64,000 bases of DNA from Gonapodya sp. JEL0774 (lineage: Eukaryota; Monoblepharomycota; Monoblepharidomycetes; Monoblepharidales; Gonapodyaceae), in assembly GCA_027604505.1 (NCBI GenBank), contig JADIIX010000132.1:1-64000 (forward strand). The letters run 5' to 3'. Every line of letters starts with the position of its first letter. Position 1 is the stretch's first letter. The position numbers and the translations under genes are program-made. Positions 45,501 to 57,274 of this stretch are shown here, piece by piece. Below the pieces are notes generated by a model. It did not search any database. It was not told the origin of the DNA and saw nothing but the letters and a program-made list of their open reading frames with translations.

Positions 45501-46109
45501 CATATGAGGCATTTTGAGGTTGGGGTTGAGGGAACAATCAGGAAATTGGTGTTGTTTCGAGCATAATTGGGCCCAGCAGTTTTAGAGTGGGTGAGACAGT
45601 TAAAAGTAAAGGGACTCCGGTGATTTGAACCTGACGACTGACCTATCGAACGTGCAAACCATGTTTTTTGCGGCGCATCGGTCGCATGGATGAGAGCCAG
45701 AGCATTTTGCACGGCGTTTGCTGGTGGGGGATATAATAATGAGAGTTGGTCATTCAACGCAATCAACCGATCTGTTCAACTCAGACACCTGATGGACAGG
45801 AATATTGATTCCAGTCCTTGGCCAGTATATCCGATCAACTCACGAGCAGGCATCGCAAGCTTTTGATACCCTCACACGGTCTTTACTTGTATCGGAGCCC
45901 GTGGAAGTTTGGACATGCTCTGCGGCAGTGAGCAGCGCCCCCACAGAGGGGGGAGGAAAGACCTGTCCATTTGCAGACGTGGCATAGAAGGGCTGCATCG
46001 TTCCCTCGCTGGCGGCGATGACTGTGACGGCTGGTAGAAGTCGATCACGCGTCGTGCTGATTTGGTTGATCCGATTTCCGAACCTTTCCTCTGTGTGGCG
46101 GAGCTGCAT
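42598..46109 (-). CDS. Zn2Cys6 fungal transcription factor, copy B
   Basis: From ATG 46109 (MQLRHTEERFGNRINQIS; ATG 46001 also possible), the zinc cluster is VRVSKACDACS | KRRAKCSGSHPCDRCAAK and NMVCTF, with the same Cys spacing as copy A. Its intron starts 5 nt later than in copy A. A Gly/Asp/Ser linker (DEDDDGGSDDGSDGSGGG) follows, then the transcription factor domain with LVRTWAHQILPFANTVHKPS, AMAKEIGLNRESQVTNDQG and LDAMWESEDTTLDRPTNIP. The C-terminal block is ESGGRGLFSLAELAQEK, and the protein ends NGLNAGIPGFEFL at 42598. The shared EIxLNRES and GGRGxFSxAE blocks show recent tandem duplication with copy A. Only about 119 bp separate the two genes. Function unknown. Confidence 0.8.
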
Positions 46110-46794
46110 ACCAGCGGCCCCGAACACCCCAAAAGAATTGGGTGTCAATCAAAAATTCCTCTCAGTTATTATCTCATTGTCTAAAAAAATTATATACTTC
46201 AAAATTGAGTTTTCCGACATATCTTAGTTAGATCCGTTGTGCGGGTGCAAGTTTGCAAATATACAAATTCCGTAATCGAAAACGAAGAACGCGAATTTTG
46301 GGTGCTTAGTGGATTTCTTGTAGGTAGATTTGGTTTCCCGATATGGATGACACCAGATTTCCCGAACAGGTGCTGGACCACGAACCGCAAACACGAAATG
46401 CAGGTGGCAGCATTCATTGGCATAAGCCCCTCCCGATAACGATAACGGGGCCGCACCACAATGAGTGTTGAAGCGCTTGGATTCCAACCGGGCGTCACCG
46501 GGCTTGGGTCGTTGGACATTAATGTGGATGGCGCACGCAGAGGATTCGGAGTTGGAGGGGGGCCTAAATCTCGAAGCAAAGCGTTAGGATCAGGTTCGTT
46601 TGTCCAAGACCGCGTGCTCTCTCCACTCTTTGTATTCCTTGCGTATCTACAGCGCAAGGCAGGACCTCACGGGATGTCGCGGGACACAGGGAGTTACACA
46701 TGGGGCGGTTTGGTTTTGGGTCAACTTGACCGATCGCGATTAGCGAAAATTTCACCCGAGCGTTAATCATGGGACAACAAAATACCGCTACACT
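46110..46794. promoter_or_regulatory. Divergent intergenic region
   Basis: About 685 bp lie between Zn2Cys6 copy B and the PIP5K gene. The left part is A/T-rich (near 46180). A short plus-strand frame from 46461 (MSVEALGFQPG) shows no domain. The first PIP5K exon may lie here. Confidence 0.4.
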
Positions 46795-49700
46795 GTGCGT
46801 GTATTGTGCTGCCAAGCGATCATCGAAGCAGTGGCTGGTGATGGTGTCGTCGGACCGCCAAGCTCGCAAGAGTACAAAGGAACACTCACCCTGCACAACG
46901 CCCGCTCCGCTCTCCATCTGAACGTACTAATAGCCCGCCAAATTTTTGCCTTTGCTTTTGTTGAACTGCCCCCGCTAGACGGGTCCTCGCCACCTTCTCC
47001 GCGGTCTCCAGCCACATCTCACAGAGGCCTTCCCGACCTTCCTTCGAATTCAACTGAATCCACCTCCTTCCAATCCCGCCTACCTTACCTCTCAAATTCA
47101 ACAGCTCCACATCCACCTCCCGTATTACAGGCCGAGCACTCGCGATTCCACTCCAACCCCAAGGTCTCTCCTTCCCCGGCAGAATCCTTCACATCCTCTT
47201 CCCGAGTTTCAGCCGCCTTGTCCATGTCAAAAGTGTCCACGCTTGACGTCTTACCACCAACCTTATCCCCTGGGGTTTCGCCTGGCAAACTTGATGCAGA
47301 AGACGTGTTCGCAGTGATTGACCTTCCTCCAAATCACAAACCGCCGCACGTTCCCGACCATGTTGGCCACACTCCTTCACAGCAACCCTTTCAAGAGTCG
47401 CACCAACTTCCTCCACCGGTTGCCTACTCATTACCGATGAACGCGGAGAGTCAGACGAGAACCAAAACCACGGCTTTGGGTGACGTGCAACCGACACCCA
47501 CTCTTCCCCACCACTCATTGAATGCTTTGCCTACGCCAAATGACCTGGTAAGTCTAATCTTTTACCCGTGGTACCTCTGTTCCCTTCCCTGAATCCCATC
47601 TACTCTCAATGTGCAACCCGAACCAAACGTGTCAAAGCTGCCCCTCTCGCAAGCCCAACTCCCCACATCTCCGTCGTCTCCTCAGCTCTCTCCCCTCTCT
47701 AGCCCGTCAAAGGATCGTTCCTCAGCCCGATTCTCGTTTTCCCCGCCAGCCACGTCTTCCTCTCCGAGTCGTTCCGAATTTTCTCCGGTCATCGGCCGAA
47801 ACCACCCTGTTACTTTCACTCAATCCATCATTACCTCCCCAAATGCTCTATCATCCCCCACTCCGTCTGTTTCGCTCATCCGGCGCCCTTCTGGAAACAA
47901 CAGGGATGCGTCGTTCTTGACATCCCCTCCCATTTCGCCCACTGCGCCATCCTCTCCAGGCCTGTTCCCGAACCTCGTTGCGTCCCCGACGGGCGTGCAA
48001 GCCCCTGTGGGAAGTCAGATTCGTTTGGAGACTGTCTCCTTGTTTCTCACTTCCCGAAGACGGACTCAAAAGGCGCGGGCCAAATTGCTCAGGCAGAAGT
48101 CGCTCAAGAAGCAGCGTAAGCCTCCTGGGAAGGAAACGATAATGGCAGAGGGCACGGTGGGGTGGTACATGCTCATGGGTATCAAAGAAGGTGCCCGTAG
48201 AAACGCTTTTGACTTGCCGGACCCGTCCATGTCTGGCTCCGCAATCTCTTCAGCCCCTGTACCGAGTCAGCCCAACCAACCTCGTCCTCTCGCTGCAGAT
48301 GATTTTGCCTCGTTCAACAAGTATGCTATCGATGACGATCCCGATTTGGGCGAGGTTGTACACGAGTACGAGTGGAAAGAGGACGGGCAGCGAAAGACCT
48401 CCCAAGGTGTCGGTGGAGATAAGGGAGCTCAAAGAGAGAGGGCCAGTTATGATGCGGGAGTAGATTCAGGAATGAATGGTGGTGTGGGTGTGGGTGGATC
48501 TGGTCGACCGCTGCCTGGTTCCTCACAGTCTTCGACCGGCGTGAGCGCGTCGTCGGTGGTGCCCGAGGGACCATTGTCGCGTGGTGCGCGCCAGTCTAGT
48601 ATGAGTCTGTCTGGGGCGCCTGTACCGGCACCTATTAACGTCGTTAAACAAAACCCATCTACGACAGGGAGTGGCAGGAAACCGGTCACGGGTATGGTGC
48701 GGTCGGCGACAGGGAAGAACTATGATTTTAAGTTCAAAGACTACGCACCGAGGGTTTTTGCGGACATCAGGAGGAGAAGCGGCGTGACAGTCGAAGAATA
48801 TCTGGTGGGTGTTTGTTGCTTGGACTGGTTGTGGAATGCTGATCGTTCAAGAATAAACCATGCTATACTCTACCACTTTTGCAGTCTTCTCTCACCACGC
48901 CGTCCACATCTGGCCAGATGCGCCTGTGGGAGTCGGGGTCCGCCGGGAAGTCGGGATCCTTTTTCTTCTTCACAGAAGACGGCAAGTACATAATTAAAAC
49001 AATTCATCATTCGGAACACAAAGTGTTTTGGATGGGATTGCGAAACTACTATGAGGTGGGTTCTGACAGGTATTCCCTGCCGATGTTGGTGATGCTAACA
49101 AGACCCTGCTCATCTCGTCTATCTCACTGCTTCATAGCATATAATCGCCAACCCTCACTCTCTCATTAACCGTCTCTTTGGCCTCCACCGCGTAAAATTG
49201 CCACGATCTAAAAAAGTGCATTTCGTCGTGATGGAAAATGTGCTCCCCCTGACCAGGGATATTGAGGAGATGTATGACCTCAAGGTGGGTTTTTGTCTTC
49301 ACTCAATGCTCCTCGTGTTTCGGTAATAGATTTGGTGATGTGATTTACCGTTCTTGTTCCATCGTTCCCTTTCTTTAGGGTTCCACTTTTGGCCGTGAGA
49401 CTCCTCAGGCAGTTCTTGAAGAAACCCCGCGGTCAGTGCAAAAGGACAAGAACTGGCAGGACAACGGGCGCGAGTTGTATCTCAATGCTGAGAAGAGGGA
49501 GATTCTCATGGGCCAGATGACTAGGGATGTGAGGGTAAGTAGAACCCCAATATGGTAAAGATGGGGCAGATTGAGACTGATTACTATGTTCAACTCTCGC
49601 TGATTTTAATACGCATTGCCTTTTCAGTATCTTGCATCCGCTGGCATTATGGACTACTCCCTGCTTGTCGGTATTTCTCGCAAGCAAGATCGATGGGGTT

Positions 49701-50349
49701 TCATCAGAAGGCTTTGCGAAGAGGGGCACCTCCGTGAGGGTGCTGTGCCCGAGGAATACCCCATGGACAGGTAGGTTTTCCATGTATTTTGTTGTTCGTT
49801 CATTTGGGGAGCTCATGAGACCTTTCCTCACCCAACACGCCATCTAGCGGTCGTTCCTCTAGTCGATTGCTGAATACGCAGATTGCAATGAACTCTCTGT
49901 TCCGCTCCGATTTCTGCGACGGGTATCGGTCCGCGCGCTCGGACAGTAATGTTTTGCCACCATATGTTTACCATCTCGGGATCATCGACATTTTCACCCG
50001 CTATGATGCCTTCAAATCACTGGAGCACGCTTTAAAGAGTCTGTATCAAAGCGCAACAACGATCTCGGCTGTAAATCCACGGTTTTATGGCCGCAGATTC
50101 GTGGAGTTTATGGGACGGGAGGTTTGCGGCGGTGACCCTGCGGATGTGCGGCGTTGGATTGCTGCCTACGAGGGGAAGGGCAAGGAAGTGGATGTAGATG
50201 GCCTCGTTGCCGAATACCTGAAGGCGAAGAAGCGGCGAATGCTGTGGGTGGAAAAGGAGAGAGAGACTCGGCGAGGCGCCGGATCGAACGCCTCTGGAAG
50301 GGGAGGCGACAAGACCAAGTCGGTGCTCCCATCTAGTCCTAATCGTTAA
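46795..50349 (+). CDS. Phosphatidylinositol 4-phosphate 5-kinase
   Basis: Makes PI(4,5)P2 at the plasma membrane. A long Ser/Pro-rich N-terminus (46795-48060) precedes the conserved region. The kinase starts near LLRQKSLKKQRKPPG and EGTVGWYMLMGIKEGARRN. KFKDYAPRVFADIRRRSGV, SGSFFFFTEDGKYIIKTI (catalytic Lys), HHSEHKVFWMGLRNYYE and HFVVMENVLPL follow. Then come the type I/II signature KGSTFGRETP, MTRDVRYLASAGIMDYSLLV (catalytic MDYSLL), VYHLGIIDIFTRYDAFKSLE and the activation-loop region SAVNPRFYGRRFVEFM. The basic C-terminus stops at 50349. Introns such as GTGGGTG at about 48805 and GTAAGTAG at about 49535 join in phase. The N-terminus is uncertain: the frame is open upstream but without a clear ATG, and an ATG at 46769 lies in another frame. 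Confidence 0.85.
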
Positions 50350-50690
50350 GTAGGGTTGGCAGAAGTGGGAGAGGATGGAAGGGAGGGCAGTTGATCGAAT
50401 GTGCACCGTCACGTCCGAATCCATTCTGAGACAGCGAAGGTCTCGGTAATACTGACATTCTTTGAAATTGACTTACTGAAGTTTTGGCCGTAGCTTTTGT
50501 ACACGCAACAGCAATTTCATGCGAAGGTAGAATAGTTACTAGGTTGATTTGTTAAATCTGTTGCGAGGTCAGACACAACTGACTGAAATGACATTACATA
50601 GACTCGTGGTGAAAGTGCTTATTGGATCGGGCGTTCACTTTTGTTCCCCACAGTTCTACACATGACCGATTTTTACAATCCCGTTCATCG
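50350..50690. other. Convergent intergenic region
   Basis: 341 bp hold both 3' flanks of the PIP5K and homoserine O-acetyltransferase genes. Nothing else is seen. Confidence 0.5.
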
Positions 50691-53477
50691 CTATACCTTG
50701 GATGAAAGTTTGAGGGTGCCAGGTCTCCCCTCAAACTCTGCAATGTCCGTCCGGACTTGCGTCAATCCTTTGGGTGCCTCTGGTGTAAGCTCAGGGTCTC
50801 CTTCTGGTATGTGTTCATCCAAGAACTCTTTGATATGTTTGTTGACTTGCTTGAGCTCGATAAGGAATCCTGCAAGATGGCAAACGCCAAAGCTTAATCT
50901 GGGGACAACAGGCATACCGGCACAGTCTGTTCACTCACCATCATGCCCGTGCAAGCTCTCCACCACCCGTAGTCTTGAATTAGGAATTCCTCTCACCAGC
51001 TCCTCTTGTTCCGTAACTGGGTACAAGAAATCTGTGGAGACACCTACAGGATCATGCAACAGAAAGGACGTGTGTGACAGTTTATGAGCCACGCAGCGAA
51101 CACGTGAAGGCGATTTTGATTCCTTTAGACCCACCAATCACAAGCGCGGGCTGTTTGATAGTGCCCAGCACGTTGGCCACCCTTTCGCTATCTGGGAGGT
51201 TCGGCGGCGCCCGCCCACGTGTCACATCGTGCGTATCCATCTGTACGCAGATTATCCCAAATCAAAGTAACATGGATGGGAAGTTTTCAGACGCAGTTAA
51301 CGGTCGTAATGAGTCGAATAGACCTTCTGAAAAGCCTCAAAGCACCCCACGCGTAAGTTTAGCAAGCTCACCTTCCGTGTGATATGGATATAGCAATTGG
51401 CATCAAACCTAGACAAGAACTTGCGTCCGTGGTGTCTCAAATATGTTTGTGCATAAAATACTCCCTCGTCCTCGCCTGCGACTTCGCCCTCTTTGCCGCC
51501 CTCAACTACCTTCTCCTCGCTATCGGACGACTCTCCGCCTAGAGAACCTTTCCCCGCTTTTCCAACGTATCCGATTTCGTAAGCTTCAGGGTACAGGCGC
51601 AAGTGGTTCGTGCCTTCGGAATGAAGTACTGCGTGGGGTGTCAAGAACGAACGTGGGGTTGAGGAGGAAGATGCCGATGAAGAAGCTGGGGGAGACGTCC
51701 ATATCTGACCGGTTGGTACCCCGTTGGGGCGACCACCAGGCAGGGTTTTCTCGAGCGGCACAAAGTCCTCGTCAGCGAGAAGTACAGGTGGTACTCCGCC
51801 GGTGATTTCTGCACGGGTTGGAGGGAGAGTTGGCACGCGGCGCCGGGAAAAGCGACTTTCCGTGGAGACGCTAAAAACAAAAGAAGAGTTGGACAAAAGC
51901 AGGCGCCGCCACGTTGCTCACGGAAGGAGGCTTTCTGTGACCTCGCACACTCACTGTGATCGATACGTCATGAGCGCACACATGCGCGCCGCCGTAAGGC
52001 CAGCTAAAGGAGGGTCAGAAGGAGGGTAATAGCCGTCGTCTTTCGATGGAAAGGAAACAATCGGATCAGTACAGAGACTATGTGTGAATACGGAACGGAC
52101 TCTCATGTCCCATTATGCGATGATTCAACTAAACGATCCTCGTGAGGACAGCAACTGAAGATCCATTGTAAAAACTGTCGCAAGACTCCTTCCGAACTAC
52201 GACTAACCATCTCCGATCCACCCGTTCGTGGAAACAGAACGGAGTGGACTCGCGACCTCCCGGCGACTCTGACCGAAAGTCACTCACTGAATTTTGCATC
52301 TGCAAAAATGGCATGTCTTTGCACCTCACTCCAGCTCACACACCAAGCGGGGTGGCGAGCGGTTGTGGCAACGGGAACGATAGTCCGGATTAGAGAAGGG
52401 TAGAGGAGAGCCCATTCCAGGGTCTGTGAGGATGGAGGAGAGAGGAGACTGGTGAGAATGAGTGATTAATCATCCGGGTGAGAAAAAGCTCTCCAAGTAG
52501 TGTCTGCCTCCCCCTTATCAACACACCGTAAACCCTCCCATGCTACCTCCCACAACACATTGGACTCTATTGACACCCAGGTGCCTTACTACCCGTTCAG
52601 CGGCGCGTACATCATCTCGAATCGTTGTGGAGGGAAAATCGGGGCCGTAATTCGGCCATGTAGGTGGGCGTAAGGCATTGGGAAGATTTGCGACAGAGGG
52701 ATTGACCGTGATTGGTGAGGCGGAGCTGGGGGAGAAAACAAGTGAGATAAAAGGTTGGTTTAGATTTAAGGAAGGACAGCGCAAACGAAAAGACAAACGT
52801 GTGAACAGCAGCACTGCTCACAACCCTACGCAAGCAAACCCACACCCGATTTGAAGTCGTAAAATACAGGATTCCGCTAAAATATCAGTGACCCCATCTA
52901 AAATAAGAGTCAAATGGGGCCGATATCCAATTGCCGGTCTCTGTCTCGTGCCCAGTGCTGGGAGAGGCCACGCATTTACGCTGCAAGCCACGCACAGCCT
53001 CAAATATCAGCCACGAATCAGCCACGCATGTGTCACAACCCGCTCCTACCACCATTGTGTTTTGCTGGGAGGGGAGTCGAAAATCCTTGACATGGTCTTG
53101 ACGTGGTGGTACTTATTGCAGTCCGTGTCGATGGCATTTCAATCTACCCACCCATAAGGACTGCCCATGACATTGAAGCAGAGGACAAAGAACCGTTTCG
53201 TATCAATGACGTTGAACAAAGGTCCCCACCAGTCGGAAACGTCCGAGGATCCCGACAAAGCGTGGCACACTATGATACAGTTCGTTCCACGAGAGTTCAG
53301 GGTACCCCACGAATTATAGACGATGGGTACGTTTGTCAACGTAGCTCCAGACTCGAGGGTAAATTCGGGGAGGATGTGAAGTTTGTGGTTAGCGACAAGG
53401 TGGGCGAGACCCGGAGGGGACGGTGAAGAGGTGGGCGGAGGAAGAGAAGACCCAGATGCAGGCGAGGATGGTGCCAT
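50691..53477 (-). CDS. MET2: Homoserine O-acetyltransferase (Met2-type)
   Basis: Transfers acetyl from acetyl-CoA to L-homoserine in methionine synthesis; α/β-hydrolase fold. From ATG 53477 (MAPSSPASGSSLPPP), the domain starts LHILPEFTLESGATLTNVPI, then VYNSWGTLNSRGTNCIIVCH, ALSGSSDVSDWWGPLFNV and CFNVMGSPYG. Later exons give YGPDFPSTTIRDDVRAAERV and the nucleophile elbow VVGGSMGG (Ser), followed by LEWALLYPSLIRTIVPVATT. Next are ARHPAWCVSWSEVQRHAI and YYPPSDPPLAGLTAARMC. A Ser/Glu/Lys-rich insertion (about 51800-51450) precedes RHHGRKFLSRFDANCYIHIT. The end has GVSTDFLYPVTEQEELV (acid Asp) and ESLHGHDGE (His). The protein ends GTLKLSSKV at 50691. All triad residues are visible, so it is probably active. 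Confidence 0.9.
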
Positions 53478-53952
53478 TTTAGGAGGGATGTGGATTGAAA
53501 GAGTTTGATGGAGGGTTGCAGTCTCCGAACTTCGGAGACTGTCGCACATGACTGCTGTCAAGCACAACAGAATACGGAAACTTTTCATAGAATCATCCAA
53601 TAGCACTCACAAGCTAGTTCCAATCACGGGCTTGAGACTTGGCTTCCGCGTCCAGATGTTGTTCAAGTACCGTCCAATATTCCTTGCCATTCACGACCGA
53701 ACCGTGTCTATTCCTCTGTGTCTTTCTCCACGGGGCCCGTCGGAATTCGCAGCGTGTCAGCCCCTTGTATCAATCGCCCTCGTCTGTTGGGCGCTGTTTC
53801 TGCTTCCGTTTGATCCGATTTGAATTTTGAAGTATGTGTACTGCCTCACTAAGTTTCCGGCGATGCAGGCACACCCCCGCACACTCAGAAATCGCGCAAT
53901 TGGCCGTGCCACTCTCACAGACATGATTTAGTCACCAACCCGACGTTCTTGA
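53478..53952. promoter_or_regulatory. Region upstream of MET2
   Basis: 475 bp; probably the MET2 promoter and 5' UTR, and possibly a first exon of the small plus-strand gene. A perfect TCTCCGAACTTCGGAGA palindrome (53521-53537) lies just upstream of the MET2 start. Confidence 0.4.
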
Positions 53953-54267
53953 GAATTTTCAAACGAAAGCGACAATCTGTTTTCGGTTGGTGAAGAGTTC
54001 CTCATTCATGAAGAAAAGAGACGCCGGAGGTTGCAAGTCTTGTTCGAACTGACAGCAAATAACACCAAAAATCATGCATTAGGAGCGGAGATCTACAAGC
54101 GATTCTTCGAGGTGAGCATTGCACTGACCACCCTGTGAATATCTATAGCAAACTACTTTTCATGATCAGTTGGAGGTTTCCAATGAACGCAAGGTAAATG
54201 TCAGCTCTTTTTATGCGAGATCTTTGAAAATTGGCTTCATCAGGGGGCACTCGTTGTCCCTCTCTAG
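53953..54267 (+). CDS. Small charged helical protein (5' end unresolved)
   Basis: A block read from 53953 contains NESDNLFSVGEEFLIHEEK, RRRRLQVLFELTANN and ALGAEIYKRFFE, then a GTGAGC donor (about 54113). Next comes LEVSNERK between two clean introns, and GALVVPL before TAG 54267. Both introns join in phase, so it looks like the 3' part of a real small gene. It is basic, helical and probably below 150 residues in total. The composition recalls short axonemal proteins, but no family can be named. No in-frame ATG lies between the upstream stop and the block, so a 5' exon is missing. Confidence 0.35.
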
Positions 54268-54935
54268 AACTGATAGACTTGTTCATCTGTATCACAACGC
54301 GGGCCGGCACCTGCAGCCCTCGTTCAGTGTTGATTCTCCAAACACATTGAGCGACTAACACTAGGAAGTTTCACATGAGTGATGAAATGTCAATTTGTAC
54401 CACTTCCACTTTGGACAGAGCTGCTGTTGACGTATTTTAAGTTTTTAATGCTCTCATGTCAATATGCAGTTATCCCCGCAACACAACACATGGTCGCTTG
54501 GATTCCTTTGCACGAAATTTGTTGAAGATGGGACACTCTTGGGAGAAGAAAGCTCCCAGCCTAACATTTATTGGGGGAGGCTTGTTTGCCGATCTGAAGA
54601 AGACCGTTTTCAGAGTTTGGGCACCCTGCTGGCACTTGCCAGCTAGGCTATGTACCATCTGGCCGAAATACATATCTGCTCCTGGCCTTGAGAATAAAAA
54701 GGTGGCCCCAGTGGTTGTGATCTTCCTCCGAGGTTCAGTCGGTGAATCCCACGATCTCTGCCACAATTGGGTCAAACGACTAACTAACGGCCCGCCACCG
54801 ACAGCGGGATACCGAACCGGTCAGTTGTTTCCACCGATTCCCTCTTTTCTCACCTCGCACAGCCAGATTTCGGTTTCATCGCCCAGTTCCTCGAACAGAG
54901 ACTTCGCCAATCTTCCATATCTTGCACCTTTGAAA
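54268..54935. promoter_or_regulatory. Intergenic region upstream of the GS-like gene
   Basis: 668 bp. A frame is open across 54456-54935 into the GS-like start, but its translation has no domain. Pyrimidine-rich sequence (about 54836-54860) lies just before the coding start. Confidence 0.4.
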
Positions 54936-57155
54936 ATGCTCCGCGTCATTGACACTCCCACCAATGGCATCAAGGCCGAATCTAAGATAGTCAAGTCAGA
55001 TGACACTGAAGTCGCCAAGATGGTGAAAGATGTGGAATGGGTCAGGGTGTCGTTCGTGAACACAAAGTGAGTTTGTTGTGATAATGGGTCATGAAAATGG
55101 GGAAGACACCCGAGAGGTTGAAACCAGGCAACCATGCCGAATTCCTAACATGATTTTTTCAACGGTAAAGTGGTCTTTTACTTTCTATTGCGATTCCTCC
55201 TTCTCGTTTCCCTCATATCGTCAAAACTGGTATGCCCAAAGCCTACGGTACGTGCAGATCAATCTTGTTCCATTAGCCCGAGACCCTCGTACACCGTTTG
55301 GCTGTCTGTTCACTGATTCGATGACTTTGTTTATTTCTGGTCAGGACTTCTGTCCTGCCCTTGGATGTACGAGACAATTCCGGATGGAGCTCCTGTAGGA
55401 ATCGCCGGGGAATGCAACCTCGTTCCCGACATGTCCACCTTCCGAGTCTTGCCTTACGAAGGTGAAAATGATGCCATAGTGCTCGGAGACTTGTTCGACC
55501 GGAATATGGACGAGAATGGCAAATTGATCCATGGCGAGCGGATGCCCTACTGCCCAAGGTATTTCTTGAAGAAGCAGGCGCAGGCTATCGTAGATGAGTT
55601 TGGTCTGGAAGTTACAGCCGGCTTCGAGCTTGAGTGGGTGAATGTAATTTGCGATTTCAGAGGGCCTGTTGTGACCTTGCGGTGTCCCCGAACTCTATCA
55701 CCTCAATTTGTCAGGTTCATGCTTTACGAAGAAATGGACGGCCCAACCATCAAACCCATTGTTAGTGCCATATCTTGCCCTTTTCTTGTCGTCGGTAGTA
55801 GAATGCAATTCTGCCATATAGGATACTCTTTACTACGAAGACGACCGCGCTTACCGCAGCAAGGCCGGAAAGGCAGTCAGGGAAATGGTAAACACACTGC
55901 AGAAGATGAATATCCCTGTGGTGAGCACTTGACCGTTTACTTTGACAATGTTGGATGGTGTAGACGTGGTTTCAACCCTCCGTTACGATCCCTCTGCTTC
56001 CATAAAGTACACCTGGCACGCGGAAGTTGCCGCAGGACAGGTGAGTCTCGTCACCTGTCGGTGTGATTTCAAACTGAAAGGACCCTTTTTGCTCTCTTCA
56101 ACAATCTAGTATGAGATCTCCTTCGCCCCAGGACCTGTCGTCAAGGTTGTCGACGACTTGATTTTCACCAAGCAGTGCATTCAAGCCATTGCCACCAAGC
56201 ACGGTCTCAAGGTCACGCTTCTCCCCAAGCCTCTCTTTGAGGATGCCGGTGAGTGACGGTTGTTACAGGGAAAGGCAGTTTTGGACTGATCACATCTCTC
56301 TGAAAAGGTAACGGTCTGCATGTTCACATGTCCTTGAAGGATACTCAAACTGGAAAGAACATGTTCCCCGCCCCGGGCTCTAAGCGTGGCTTTTCCGAGG
56401 TGGCAGAACACTTCATTGCTGGTGTCCTCTCACATATTACCGCTATCTGCGGTGTCAGCATGCCTACGGCCCACTCGTACATGAGGTTGGTAATGCATAC
56501 TGAATTGGGCTACCTTTTTTTGTACCGTACTTACGATTGTACTTGCCTTGTGTCAGGATTCGCCCGGGTATGTATGCTTCTGCCTACGCCTGTTGGGGCT
56601 ACGAGAACCGCGAGGCGTGCGTTCGAATGTGCTCTCCTCCTAGTACGTATCTATTTTATTTACAGAACCTCTGCCAGAATAATGCTTAACACAAAATTCG
56701 GTCGACTCTTTCCTATCAGGCGGCGAACCATTCAACAATGTGGAATTTCGTCCCTTCGACGGGACCAACAACCCCTACTTCTCAGTGGGAATGTACTTGG
56801 TGGCCGGTTTAGACGGTCTGCGAAAGAAGCTGATCCTCCCCGAGTCTGTCGATGCTGATCCCCATTCTTTGGGTGAGGAGGAGCGCTCCCGAAGAGGGAT
56901 CAAGCCGTTGCCTGCTAGCCTTGAGGAGGCTCTGGACAACTTCAAGAAAGACGAAGTTTTGATTAATGCCTTTGGGCCAGAGATGACACAACTGTACTTT
57001 GCACAGAAGAAATGCGAGATAGAGTTCTTCAAGGTAAGCGGGTGACTTTGTCAATATGGGTAATGTAGCCGTGTCAGAACGTTGTTCCGGTATTTCTTCA
57101 CCACTAGGGAAAGAGCGATTTGGAACAGATTAAGTACTATTTGGACAAGTTCTAA
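54936..57155 (+). CDS. Glutamine-synthetase-like protein (type I fold, FluG/lengsin-like)
   Basis: From ATG 54936 (MLRVIDTPTNGIKAES), the N-terminal β-grasp region reads DVEWVRVSFVNTK and TGMPKAYG | LLSCPWMYETIPDG. The catalytic barrel has YCPRYFLKKQAQAIVDEFGL and EVTAGFELEW (metal-binding Glu). It continues WHAEVAAGQYEISFAPGPV, NGLHVHMSLKDTQTGKNMFP (ATP/metal His) and MPTAHSYMRIRPGMYASAYA. FNNVEFRPFDGTNNPYFSVG follows (Arg-rich active site), and the end is SDLEQIKYYLDKF at 57155. It belongs to the GSI-like branch, not to the usual eukaryotic GSII of nitrogen assimilation. It may ligate ammonia or an amine to a glutamate-like substrate. The acceptor before TGMPKAYG is odd (no AG close by). 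Active-site residues look intact. Confidence 0.8.
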
Positions 57156-57274
57156 ATTATTACTATTTTGGTCCTTCTATATCCCATTTTATTCTAATGC
57201 TTCAACTTGCATAAGAAAAAGAATACAAATATATTGTGATAAATCCTCATTTTCCGACTGTCTTACTTGCTTCA

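Noticed and set aside
46199..46657. Minus-strand frame of about 150 residues between Zn2Cys6 copy B and PIP5K
   Set aside because: No domain, no clear splice partners, and a competing plus-strand frame. Treated as a promoter region.
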